17,785 nt of DNA from CAZDAM01 sp964503595 (GTDB taxonomy: Bacteria > Muiribacteriota > UBA6191): contig CAZDAM010000073.1 in assembly GCA_964503595.1 (NCBI GenBank), forward strand, positions 1 to 17,785, given 5' to 3'. Shown one piece after another: positions 1 to 7,117 of this stretch; position 1 is the first letter of the stretch, and each line of letters starts with the position of its first letter. The notes beneath the pieces were generated by a model that saw nothing but the letters and a program-made list of their open reading frames with translations, was not told the DNA's origin and did no database searches. Made by a program: the position numbers and the translations under genes.

Positions 1-149
1 CACATTCCGGAATTTCCGGCCCGTCATGTGACAGGCCTCAAGGCCAGCGACAACCTACAGGCTTTCAACACAACCCACAGGCTTTCAACCGGCAAACTCG
101 GGACGATTCGACTTGCTCACAAATGGTCTGAAGCTGGAGTAAAAATAAA
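1..149. other. Left-edge region, no confident gene
   Basis: This stretch holds a 13-base near-palindrome (CCGGAA-T-TTCCGG, 7-19), a short palindrome GGCCT-CA-AGGCC (34-45) and a two-copy 20-base tandem repeat (50-89). On the plus strand, frame 1 is open from base 1 to a TGA at 157-159 (52 codons, no start inside the window), so it could be the 3' end of a gene entering from the left and convergent with the minus-strand gene ending at 150. Frame 3 is also open for about 42 codons, so openness alone is weak evidence. No T-rich hairpin that would serve as a terminator for the minus-strand operon is visible. Confidence 0.3.
50..89. repeat. Two-copy 20-bp tandem repeat
   Basis: Two adjacent 20-base units, 50-69 and 70-89, differ at one base (ACAACCTACAGG... 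versus ACAACCCACAGG..., both ending GCTTTCAAC). There is no further copy on either side within the window. The unit length is not a multiple of three. It looks like a recent local duplication in non-coding or C-terminal sequence; no function is assigned. Confidence 0.85.
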
Positions 150-479
150 TCAATCTTGAATAATGAAATGTTTCATCTGCTCCGAAGGGGCTTTCTGAAA
201 AGCCGGGCGTGATACCTCTTGCTCGACATGGGCACGGCAGGCTTCATGGCTGGGCAGACCATCAAAGTGATCAACCAGCCGGAAAAAATCGGCCAACTGA
301 AAGCGTTTTGCGAGATCTTTTTCCATATAAGCAAGACGGGTAGCCAGGAGTCCATCCTGCGCCTGGCGGCCCGGAGCTTGCTCCTCATACCCGGAAAATT
401 CAAAAATCACACATGCCGAGTTGAGAGCTGCAAATAGCCACTGAATGACTTCAATGCTCCCCTTTTCCCCGGATGGCAC
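150..479 (-). CDS. Hypothetical protein, 109 aa, last gene of the minus-strand run
   Basis: I do not recognise this protein. It is a short, soluble-looking product, rich in charged residues and probably largely helical, with no signal peptide or membrane span. The proposed start is GTG at 479, because no ATG is available near the 5' end. The only Shine-Dalgarno-like sequence (AGGGG) overlaps the upstream stop and lies about 12 bases away, which is long. The frame is the same as that of the preceding PH-domain gene: only the TAG at 495-497 and five further codons separate the two. It could therefore be a separate gene, or a C-terminal extension cut off by an amber codon or a base error. Its place after yqeK and an LCP gene recalls the rsfS position of Clostridia, but the sequence does not look like RsfS. 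Confidence 0.55.
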   Translation of the reverse strand: MPSGEKGSIEVIQWLFAALNSACVIFEFSGYEEQAPGRQAQDGLLATRLAYMEKDLAKRFQLADFFRLVDHFDGLPSHEACRAHVEQEVSRPAFQKAPSEQMKHFIIQD

Positions 480-494
480 CAGAATTTCAGACCC

Positions 495-1280
495 CTAAGA
501 TGCGTGACCCGTCATATGCTGCATGATGGTGTTGTAGGCTTCCTGAGAGTGTGGAATGCAGTGAAGGGCTGTGGTCCAGTCGGCAAAAACAGTGTTGCGT
601 CCCTGGCCAAAGGTTACGGCGCCCCCACCAGCGACCGGGCCGACGGCCCCGCCAGCACCCACAGATACGGAAGCATTGGACTGACCCATGCCAAGCTGAC
701 TGGAAGTAATCGGAACCACGGTCCCGTACCCGCACATTTTGCCCATGAAACTTCGCTGGAGAACAATATCCTGAATACGATCATAAAGAAGTGCCCGCTC
801 AGAGCCACCAAAGAAGCCTGAGAGAATCATAATCCGGCGATTGGTCACCACATAGCGGATCCCGCCCGTCTTCATCCCGTGCCAGACGAGAAGAACCAGG
901 CCCGTCCCCAGAAGCCCCCGGTTGTCCAAATGAACAAAATCGTTAAATTCGTGGGAAGCCAGCCGGAGGCCACCACAAAGAATCAGGGAAAACCAGAATA
1001 TACTCTGTTTGGCTTCAGCCAGGGCTTTGATCAGGGCTGGAATAAGAATCAGGACAGACCACAGGATAGGATAAGGCGTCCAGTGCAGAAAAGTGGCTAG
1101 AGCATCAATGGTCGGAGAATGAATGGTTGGACTGGCCGCCCAGGCGTAAAGTCTTTCTTTACCCAGGAAAAGGCCCAGCCCCAGAAAGAACAGCCAGAAA
1201 TAAAATACTCCTCCATCCAGGCGGGCTGCCCAGTGAGGCCTCAAATCCTGTTCAATGATTTCATCAGGGAGAAGTTGCAT
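495..1280 (-). CDS. Membrane protein with bacterial PH (bPH2/YdbS-like) domain
   Basis: A protein of 261 residues. The N-terminal half is hydrophobic, with likely spans near 25-40, 71-89, 94-108 and 121-134. A bacterial PH-type (DUF304/bPH2) segment follows at about 138-195: YVVTNRR at 143-149, then LLYDRIQDIVLQRS and a GYGTVVPITSSQ strand, matching the usual T-N-R ... I-x-D-I ... G-x-G-T pattern. Right after it comes a Gly/Ala-rich stretch (about 198-227), then a tail (WTTALHCIPHSQEAY) of the kind that closes these domains. ATG at 1280 is preferred over GTG at 1298 because AGGCG lies six bases upstream of it; it overlaps the end of the LCP gene by 17 bases. YdbS-like proteins are membrane-associated with no settled biochemical role. 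The context suggests a part in envelope assembly, which is inference. Confidence 0.8.
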   Translation of the reverse strand: MQLLPDEIIEQDLRPHWAARLDGGVFYFWLFFLGLGLFLGKERLYAWAASPTIHSPTIDALATFLHWTPYPILWSVLILIPALIKALAEAKQSIFWFSLILCGGLRLASHEFNDFVHLDNRGLLGTGLVLLVWHGMKTGGIRYVVTNRRIMILSGFFGGSERALLYDRIQDIVLQRSFMGKMCGYGTVVPITSSQLGMGQSNASVSVGAGGAVGPVAGGGAVTFGQGRNTVFADWTTALHCIPHSQEAYNTIMQHMTGHAS

Positions 1281-2526
1281 AGACCACGCCTGTAGCACTG
1301 TTCACGGTCGGCGTGGCATCAGTTGCGGATTCGGGCTGACTCACTGACCTCACTTTGCTGGTGCTGATCCGGGATTCCTTCCCGGAAGGAGGTGTATCTC
1401 CCTGGAATACAGGAAACTGGGAAAACCATTTCTGATTGGAAAATTCCTCCGGATCGAGTTCCTCATCTCCCAGAAACCACTGACGGCTGGTCGCAACTTC
1501 TTCGGAGCTACTCATATAAAAATTGATCTTCTTCTTGTAACCGGCAACGTGAATATACTGACCGGAACCTTCCAGCGTCTTAAAACCTACACTGGATTTA
1601 TCCATGTCATGAAAAGCCAGCAGAAACTTCACGAACAGATCTACTGGAATGGAAGTTTCCACATCCTGGTACAGATCCATGACAAAACCAGGAAGACGGC
1701 CTAGAATCCGAAAGCTGTCCCAGCCAAAAAGGCTCAGGCTTTTCAACTTTTCAAGAAAAGCCGTAATGAATTTCTTCTGACGCTCAATCCGCCCCAAATC
1801 TCCAAGACCATCGCTGCGATAACGGACATAGCCTTCGGCGTCATGTCCCATCAGAACCTGAGGGCCTTTATTAATATCAATGGTCAGACCACCGGCTTTG
1901 TCGACATACTTGAGATCTTTTTCCACATCGACCTCGACTCCACCAATGGTATCAATGATCTTGCGGAAGAGAACCAGATCGATCACAACAGTATGATCGA
2001 TAGGAACCCTCAGAAATTCCTGAGTGGAGTGCTTGACCAGATCCAGTCCCCCCCAGCGAAAAGCGTGACTGATTTTATCCAGCACCTGATGTTCGTTATG
2101 AACTGTCAGAACCCTTGTATCGCGGGGGAAACTCAGTAAGCGCACAGAGCCTTTGTCGATTCTTAAATTACACAGGATCAGGGTATCTGCCCGGTTGTCA
2201 TGTTCCTTGCCAAGAACCAGAAGCGTATAGCGCTTGCGCGCAGCTTCAAAACCTTCTTCCGATTCAGCACTGACCACCAGTTCCATAGGGGCCTGCCGGA
2301 CATGCGCCACGGCCCGCTGCTGAGTATTGAAGATGGTGTTGATCCAGATCAGAACCGTACCGATTGTGCCAAAAAACAGCAAAAGAAGCTTGCCGGCCAT
2401 CCGGCTCTTTCGGGGAGGTTTCCCCGGATTTTTCAGATCAATGAGTTCAAATTCCTTGGATGCAGGAGAAATTCCCGGGAAATCCGGGATCCAGTCCAGA
2501 ATTTTACGAAACCAGCCTTTCTTCAT
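1264..2526 (-). CDS. LytR-CpsA-Psr (LCP) family glycan ligase
   Basis: A protein of 420 residues: a cytoplasmic N-terminus of about 44 residues, one membrane span (about 45-62) and an extracytoplasmic LCP domain (about 100-265). Family landmarks are RADTLIL (112-118), SFPRDTRV (132-139), the IGGVEVDV strand (194-201) and YVRYRSDGLGDLGRIERQ (233-250), which carries the arginines that bind the polyprenyl pyrophosphate head group. LCP enzymes move lipid-linked glycans onto peptidoglycan or other acceptors outside the membrane. The C-terminal 150 residues are less conserved and end in a Ser/Thr-rich tail. ATG at 2526 forms an ATGA overlap with the yqeK stop, so I prefer it to the longer start at 2556. 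An LCP gene directly after yqeK is a known arrangement; finding sugar-modifying enzymes upstream of the pair suggests that the substrate is made by the same operon. Confidence 0.92.
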   Translation of the reverse strand: MKKGWFRKILDWIPDFPGISPASKEFELIDLKNPGKPPRKSRMAGKLLLLFFGTIGTVLIWINTIFNTQQRAVAHVRQAPMELVVSAESEEGFEAARKRYTLLVLGKEHDNRADTLILCNLRIDKGSVRLLSFPRDTRVLTVHNEHQVLDKISHAFRWGGLDLVKHSTQEFLRVPIDHTVVIDLVLFRKIIDTIGGVEVDVEKDLKYVDKAGGLTIDINKGPQVLMGHDAEGYVRYRSDGLGDLGRIERQKKFITAFLEKLKSLSLFGWDSFRILGRLPGFVMDLYQDVETSIPVDLFVKFLLAFHDMDKSSVGFKTLEGSGQYIHVAGYKKKINFYMSSSEEVATSRQWFLGDEELDPEEFSNQKWFSQFPVFQGDTPPSGKESRISTSKVRSVSQPESATDATPTVNSATGVVYATSP

Positions 2527-3107
2527 GCCAAAATACCCAGAAGCCAGTTCCAGCACTCCACGCTTTTCGGGTGAAGAACTTTTCTCTGACTCAGGGTGTA
2601 CTCCATCTTCATTTTCAGTATTTTCAAAGCCGCCTGCTCCAGGGACCTTTTCGCAAGCTCCCGATCCTGATCATCGGCCCATGGGCGGGATGGTTCAAGC
2701 TGATCCGCAACATAGAGCAGGAGCTCTTCCTGAGTCATATCAGCTTTTCCTGTGGTATGCCAGCGAATCGGGGATACTTCATCCAGACTCAGGCCGAATT
2801 CCTGTCTGGTCAGCCAGGCTCCTGCCGGAGCATGCCATAAAGCAGGGGCTGACTGTAAATCATCCGTCCACTCTCCGGCATCCTGAACCAGCTTCTTCTG
2901 CAGTGGGCGGGGAAGTTCCTTGGCACAATCATGTAAAACAGCAGCCAGCTCCACTCTTTCTTTACTGACTTTATGGGCTTCTGCCAGCATAAGAGCCGTC
3001 TGCACAACACCCAGAATATGCTGAAACCGTTTGGCAGACACCCGCTCTTTCACAAAACACCGGGCCTGTTCAATCCGATTGAGCTCATAGACGTTCAAAG
3101 GCTTCAT
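2523..3107 (-). CDS. yqeK: YqeK-like HD-domain hydrolase (symmetrical Ap4A hydrolase family)
   Basis: About 194 residues, the usual size for YqeK. HD-superfamily metal ligands are visible: H30 in KRFQHILGV, the H59-D60 pair in AAVLHDCAKE, H92 in LWHAPAGAW, H117 in RWHTTGKADMT and D135 in YVADQLEPSR. The last two stretches are characteristic of YqeK. Characterised members cleave diadenosine tetraphosphate symmetrically to two ADP. The start is ATG at 3107, sharing one base with the stop of the upstream dehydratase gene (TGATG); GTG at 3110 is equally possible and gives one extra residue. In many bacteria yqeK follows nadD. Here its upstream neighbour is a sugar dehydratase, and the only nadD-like gene in the window is on the other strand 12 kb away. 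Confidence 0.92.
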   Translation of the reverse strand: MKPLNVYELNRIEQARCFVKERVSAKRFQHILGVVQTALMLAEAHKVSKERVELAAVLHDCAKELPRPLQKKLVQDAGEWTDDLQSAPALWHAPAGAWLTRQEFGLSLDEVSPIRWHTTGKADMTQEELLLYVADQLEPSRPWADDQDRELAKRSLEQAALKILKMKMEYTLSQRKVLHPKSVECWNWLLGILA

Positions 3108-4120
3108 CACATCGGTTCACAGGCCTTGGAGTTTTCCACCTGCAAAACAAGATCCAGAATTTCCTCGCGGCTTAAGTGTTTCACCGCATCCGAACAGTAA
3201 ACCTCAGGGGCAATATCACGCTTTTGCTTGTCAAGCCCTACCACAAGCATGTCTTCCAGCTCCTGGCAGTACTGCTTTTCACTTTCAAAGAGAAGTTGTT
3301 CATGCATTTTTTCTCCCTCACGCCCCCCCCGGATTTCCATTCCGGAAGAAGGGAGATTGCGCATTTTTGCATAAGGGCCCGCAATCACTTCAGCCAGATC
3401 TCCCATACGCAAGGCTGGCATCTTAAAGATGTATATTTCACCCCTAGTTGCCATGGAAGCAGCTTTCAGAACAAGGCTGACAGCTCGTTCCATGGTCATA
3501 ATAAAACGGGTCATATCCGGATCCGTCACTGTCAGAGGGGCCCCTCTTCGCAGCTGATCCAGAAACAGGGGCAGAACCGATCCCCGAGTGCCCATGACAT
3601 TGCCGAATCTGACACAGGTAAAAACGGTCTTGCGTTTGCCCTTCCAGTGATGGGCTGTGCGCATCAGTTTTTCGGCAAGAAGTTTAGTGGTACCCATGGT
3701 ATTGACCGGATTGACCACCTTATCGGTTGAAATCAGAACCACTTTCTGAACATCTGATTTCATAGCCAGTTCAATAATGTTCTGAGTACCGATGACATTG
3801 GTCTTGATGGCCTCAAAAGGGTTGCTTTCAGAATGCGGAACCTGCTTTAAGGCCGCTGCATTCATGACCAGATCCGCCCCCTCCATAGCCAGGGAAAGGC
3901 GGTCCTTGTCCCTTACATCGCCAAGAAGAAAACGGACTCTGGGATCATTCAGATCCCGTGCCAGGCAGTACTGCTTGTATTCATCACGAGAGAGAATCCT
4001 TACACTTGCAGGACTATGCTGCAGGACTTCCCGCACCAGGGATCTTCCAATCGAACCGGTACCTCCGGTGACCAGAATGGTTTTGCCCTGGATAAATTCT
4101 GCCTCGACTGCTGCTGTCAT
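3107..4120 (-). CDS. Nucleotide-sugar 4,6-dehydratase, FlaA1/PseB/CapE-type SDR
   Basis: A soluble extended short-chain dehydrogenase of 337 residues: NAD(P)-binding TGGTGSIG (18-25), NAAALKQVP (87-95), STDK (131-134), TMGTTK (141-146) and RFGNVMGTRGSVLPLF. This is the pattern of UDP-N-acetylglucosamine 4,6-dehydratases. The catalytic pair D133-K134 is present. The usual Tyr is Met142, followed by K146; Met at this site is typical of the CapE/WbpM branch rather than FlaA1/PseB. The product would be a 4-keto-6-deoxy-HexNAc nucleotide sugar; sugar identity and C5 stereochemistry cannot be read from sequence. It lacks the membrane region of WbpM/PglF. It follows the oxidoreductase gene after a 36-base gap containing AAGG/AGG just before ATG 4120. 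Confidence 0.9.
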   Translation of the reverse strand: MTAAVEAEFIQGKTILVTGGTGSIGRSLVREVLQHSPASVRILSRDEYKQYCLARDLNDPRVRFLLGDVRDKDRLSLAMEGADLVMNAAALKQVPHSESNPFEAIKTNVIGTQNIIELAMKSDVQKVVLISTDKVVNPVNTMGTTKLLAEKLMRTAHHWKGKRKTVFTCVRFGNVMGTRGSVLPLFLDQLRRGAPLTVTDPDMTRFIMTMERAVSLVLKAASMATRGEIYIFKMPALRMGDLAEVIAGPYAKMRNLPSSGMEIRGGREGEKMHEQLLFESEKQYCQELEDMLVVGLDKQKRDIAPEVYCSDAVKHLSREEILDLVLQVENSKACEPM

Positions 4121-4156
4121 AACCTTGCCTGTGCTTTTACCAGAAGAGGGCTTATT

Positions 4157-5251
4157 TTAGCGATTTTTGTCAGGTTTGCCAACCATAAGTGAGCCCGGCC
4201 ATGCCCCCTCTTCCTTCAGCGGCACATAGGCTCCCATGTTCTCAGAACTCAGATAGGCTGCCTCGATCATGGAAAGTGCGACAATCCCGTCCAGAATCGT
4301 GGCTTTGGGCAGGGTTTTTCCAGAGATTACATCCAGAAGGTGATCCAGACGCACCATATAGGGGTTAGCCGCCTTCGGTGCATTAAGCCGGGACGGTACC
4401 AGAAGCCAGCTCCCCTTTTCCTTGCGGTAGAATTCAATTCGGCCATCAGACCAGGAATAACGGGCCTTTTCCCATTCGACCTCAAACTGGAAGCGAAAAT
4501 ACTTTCTGCGTCCTCCTACCAGAAAGGAAGCACTCAACCCGTCATCCCAGAAAAATGTCCCGGTTACCGTATCTTCCGTAATCGTTTTAGGGTGATGCCT
4601 CTGGGCGATGGCACTCACTCCGTGAGGCAGGCCTTTCATCCAGAGAAAAAAGTCCATCAGATGGGTTCCATCATGCAGAAGCGGTCCCCCGAATCGGATC
4701 TTTTTAGCACTTCTGGCCTTGCCTTCCGCATAGGATCCACAGCAGAGCTCAGCCCTGAAATGTCTGAGTTTTCCAAGGCCACGCCGATGCAGCATGGACT
4801 TTAACTGCAAAAATTCGGGATAGAATCTGCGATCGTGACAGACAATCGTGGAAACTCCCATCTGATCACAGAATTCAAGAACCCGCATGGCCTCATCCAC
4901 ATCCATGCCCACCGGTTTTTCCAGAAGAATTCCCTTAAGAGCCCCGGTCTGAAGCTGATAGGCATGCAAAGCCTCAATCAGTTCAAGGTGTACCCCAGAG
5001 CTGGCCGCCACTGAAACCAGTTCCGGCCTGAGATCCAGCAGAAAGCTTATCAGATCCTGACTGGCAGTCAAAGCATTGGGATAACGCTTCAAGAAGAGCT
5101 CACAAGCCTCGGCATCCGGATCAAACCCTCCAACAAGCTCGGTCTGATCATGGGCTTCAAAGCAGCCGGCATGGGTGCAGGGACTGGCCCGGTAGGGCTC
5201 TCCCTCAAGAAGATTCCCAATCCGCCCAAGGCCGAGAACCACGGCGTTCAT
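4157..5251 (-). CDS. Gfo/Idh/MocA family oxidoreductase
   Basis: A 364-residue protein with an N-terminal Rossmann fold (GLGRIG, 7-12), the family signature EKP (111-113) at the end of the nucleotide-binding domain, and a C-terminal alpha/beta domain containing GGPLLHDGTHLMD (188-200). In that stretch D194 and H197 are the likely active-site pair. Members oxidise or reduce sugars, nucleotide sugars or cyclitols with NAD(P). Next to a 4,6-dehydratase, the natural guess is reduction or oxidation of a keto-sugar intermediate. ATG at 5251 lies eight bases after a clear AGGAG and forms an ATGA overlap with the stop of the ATP-grasp gene. Substrate unknown. Confidence 0.88.
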   Translation of the reverse strand: MNAVVLGLGRIGNLLEGEPYRASPCTHAGCFEAHDQTELVGGFDPDAEACELFLKRYPNALTASQDLISFLLDLRPELVSVAASSGVHLELIEALHAYQLQTGALKGILLEKPVGMDVDEAMRVLEFCDQMGVSTIVCHDRRFYPEFLQLKSMLHRRGLGKLRHFRAELCCGSYAEGKARSAKKIRFGGPLLHDGTHLMDFFLWMKGLPHGVSAIAQRHHPKTITEDTVTGTFFWDDGLSASFLVGGRRKYFRFQFEVEWEKARYSWSDGRIEFYRKEKGSWLLVPSRLNAPKAANPYMVRLDHLLDVISGKTLPKATILDGIVALSMIEAAYLSSENMGAYVPLKEEGAWPGSLMVGKPDKNR

Positions 5252-6171
5252 ACGAAAAACTCCTGTTCGTACTTCATCATACGAAGCCCGTTACGAAGTG
5301 GCCCTGGAGGCGTCCATTCCCGGTTCAAAGCCCAGTCCAGCAACAGTCCGCAAAAATCAGCTCCACTGGCTTCCGTTAAGGGGATTCCTCCGGAAAAGCG
5401 CGGGTTGACCTCGATAAACTCAAAGCCTTTTTCCGTCGCAAAGCACTGCACATTCCAGGGACCGATAAAGCGGAAAGTCCGGCTGGCGGAGCGAATCAGT
5501 TCGATCAGATCTTCCCTGAGATCAATCCGGCCCACATCGGAAACCCCCGATCTTACGGCTTCACGGATCCGCGGGACCAGCCGGATGATTTCATGTTCCT
5601 GATTGCTGAAGCCATCCACCGTGTACTCCACACCAAAAGTTTTCTTCTGGATAAAGGGAGCCTTCATCTTTGGCAGATGGAATAAAAGCTCGTCCTGACT
5701 TCCCACATAGAACTGGTTCACCGAACCATAGCCCCCATCCTCTTTCAGAACAACAGGAAACTCGGGACATTCCTGGGGGTCATAGACTTCGGGAGCCACA
5801 AGTCCAGCCTGAAGAAACTTCTGATGGGATGTCGATTTCAAAAGCCAGGGGCGGCAGAGTTCTTCTCCACTCCAGAGAATCCGGCAGGGCCAGCTATCAC
5901 CGGTTTCGCAAAGCCATTTCAAATCGATATCATTGCCGGGCAAAAGACAGTCGATCGATTCTTTTTCCAGAAGTCTTAGAAGCTCTTCCCGGTGCTTATC
6001 CGTACCCGTACGGGGCAGGATATAGCTGGTATCACACTCATATAGGGACGCTGTATGCGGATTGATTTCGGTACCGATAATCCTGAGCGCGATGTTACGC
6101 GTCCTGGCCGCACGACGAAGAAGACGGATCAGACTGACCCGCCTTCCCGTAGAAGGCATCAGAAGGTTCAT
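5248..6171 (-). CDS. ATP-grasp ligase (carbamoyl-phosphate-synthase-large-chain-like)
   Basis: A 307-residue protein with a pre-ATP-grasp domain at about 1-110 (LLPGNDIDLKWL at 76-87) and an ATP-grasp fold. Visible motifs are VVLKEDGGYGS (140-150), with K143 and the glycine loop for ATP; GVEYTVDGF (180-188); GPWNVQCF (237-244); and FIEVNPRFSGG (252-262), whose E254 and N256 are the expected Mg-ATP ligands. Enzymes of this type couple a carboxylate to an amine or thiol through an acyl phosphate. Similar genes sit in surface-glycan loci with radical SAM and Gfo/Idh enzymes, where they may acylate an amino-sugar, but I cannot name the substrate. ATGA overlaps on both sides indicate translational coupling. 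Confidence 0.88.
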   Translation of the reverse strand: MNLLMPSTGRRVSLIRLLRRAARTRNIALRIIGTEINPHTASLYECDTSYILPRTGTDKHREELLRLLEKESIDCLLPGNDIDLKWLCETGDSWPCRILWSGEELCRPWLLKSTSHQKFLQAGLVAPEVYDPQECPEFPVVLKEDGGYGSVNQFYVGSQDELLFHLPKMKAPFIQKKTFGVEYTVDGFSNQEHEIIRLVPRIREAVRSGVSDVGRIDLREDLIELIRSASRTFRFIGPWNVQCFATEKGFEFIEVNPRFSGGIPLTEASGADFCGLLLDWALNREWTPPGPLRNGLRMMKYEQEFFV

Positions 6172-7097
6172 GCGCCGGCTGCCGGATGATCTTCCGGATT
6201 GAACGGGATATCGCAGGAATGGCAGAGGCCATGACAGCGCTTCTGCCCATGATCGCTTTTGAGACTGGTTTTGCGATCAATCAGATATTTCCTGAGATTG
6301 AGCATGGCTTCACCATTCCAGGCTTTCATGACACCATCCTGATGATTACCCAGAGGATAACGACCGTCAAAATCCACACAGCAAGGAACAAATGTGCCAT
6401 CCCACAAGACTGCCATCGAGCGCCAGGGGTAGGAACAGATGGTGTAAAGATCCTCGGCAGTGACATCTTTTTGAGCATTGAGATAACCAAGCCAGTTGCG
6501 ATAGACCTTTACCACGACTTTGTCCGGTCCAAGGGCGTCCATTCGGTCACGAAAATCGGCAAACAGTTCTCTGGTTTCCGGCATATCGATAATTTCAATC
6601 GAAATACGAGTATCCGCATCCATCTCTTTTTTGATCTGAATGGCGCGGGTGATGTTCTGCAGGGTCTCTTCATAGCGCCCTTTCACCCTGAGATTCTCAT
6701 AGATTTCCTTGTTGATCCCTTCAAAGGAAATCGTCATGTCATCCAGGCCGGTGGAAAACAGCATACGTGCCTTGTCCTCAAACAGAAAGGAGGCATTGGT
6801 ATTGAGGCGGACACGCAGATCGCATTCCCTGGCCTTCTTCAGCATGCCTTCAAGCCCTTTGTGCATGAGGGATTCACCCAGAAAGAAGAGATTGATCTTC
6901 TTCACTCCGCAGGCCTGGGCATCTTCTGCCAGAGCTGCAAAGACTTCCTGGCTCATAAAACCTTTTTTACGGGTCTGATCCTTCTGGGGGCAGAACACAC
7001 AGGCAAGATTGCAGTGATTGGTCGGCTCAATGAAAAGGGTGTAAGGTCCCGAATGAAGAACCGTTTCCCCGCGGTGGTATTGCTCAAGATTTGACAT
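6168..7097 (-). CDS. Radical SAM / SPASM-like enzyme
   Basis: A 309-residue protein. The [4Fe-4S]-SAM motif is CNLACVFC (C29, C33, C36), preceded by LFIEPTNHCN. The barrel continues with FFLGESLMHK (71-80) and NTNASFLFED (99-108), as in the MoaA/PqqE-like group. The C-terminus carries further cysteines (C221, C239, C240, C288, C292, C295) around VLWDGTFVPCC, the pattern of a SPASM or twitch auxiliary-cluster domain. It probably carries out a radical modification, such as epimerisation, dehydrogenation or rearrangement, of a sugar or small metabolite in this cluster; the reaction is unknown. ATG at 7097 is preceded by GAGG with five-base spacing. The start is 20 bases after the stop of the Sel1-repeat gene, and the end overlaps the ATP-grasp gene by ATGA. 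Confidence 0.9.
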   Translation of the reverse strand: MSNLEQYHRGETVLHSGPYTLFIEPTNHCNLACVFCPQKDQTRKKGFMSQEVFAALAEDAQACGVKKINLFFLGESLMHKGLEGMLKKARECDLRVRLNTNASFLFEDKARMLFSTGLDDMTISFEGINKEIYENLRVKGRYEETLQNITRAIQIKKEMDADTRISIEIIDMPETRELFADFRDRMDALGPDKVVVKVYRNWLGYLNAQKDVTAEDLYTICSYPWRSMAVLWDGTFVPCCVDFDGRYPLGNHQDGVMKAWNGEAMLNLRKYLIDRKTSLKSDHGQKRCHGLCHSCDIPFNPEDHPAAGA

Positions 7098-7117
7098 AAG
7101 TTCCTCAGGATCCCATC

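Noticed and set aside
50..89. CRISPR array
   Set aside because: Two directly adjacent 20-base copies without spacers are a tandem duplication, not an array.
150..479. RsfS (ribosome silencing factor) by position after yqeK and LCP
   Set aside because: Size fits, but the sequence lacks the RsfS pattern, so position alone is insufficient.
2327..2968. 213-codon plus-strand open frame across the LCP/yqeK boundary
   Set aside because: Antisense to two well-supported genes, Pro/Ser/Arg-rich translation without recognisable motifs.
6186..7094. 302-codon plus-strand open frame
   Set aside because: It lies wholly antisense to the radical SAM gene, whose cysteine motifs, ribosome site and overlaps are clear; its translation shows no domain.
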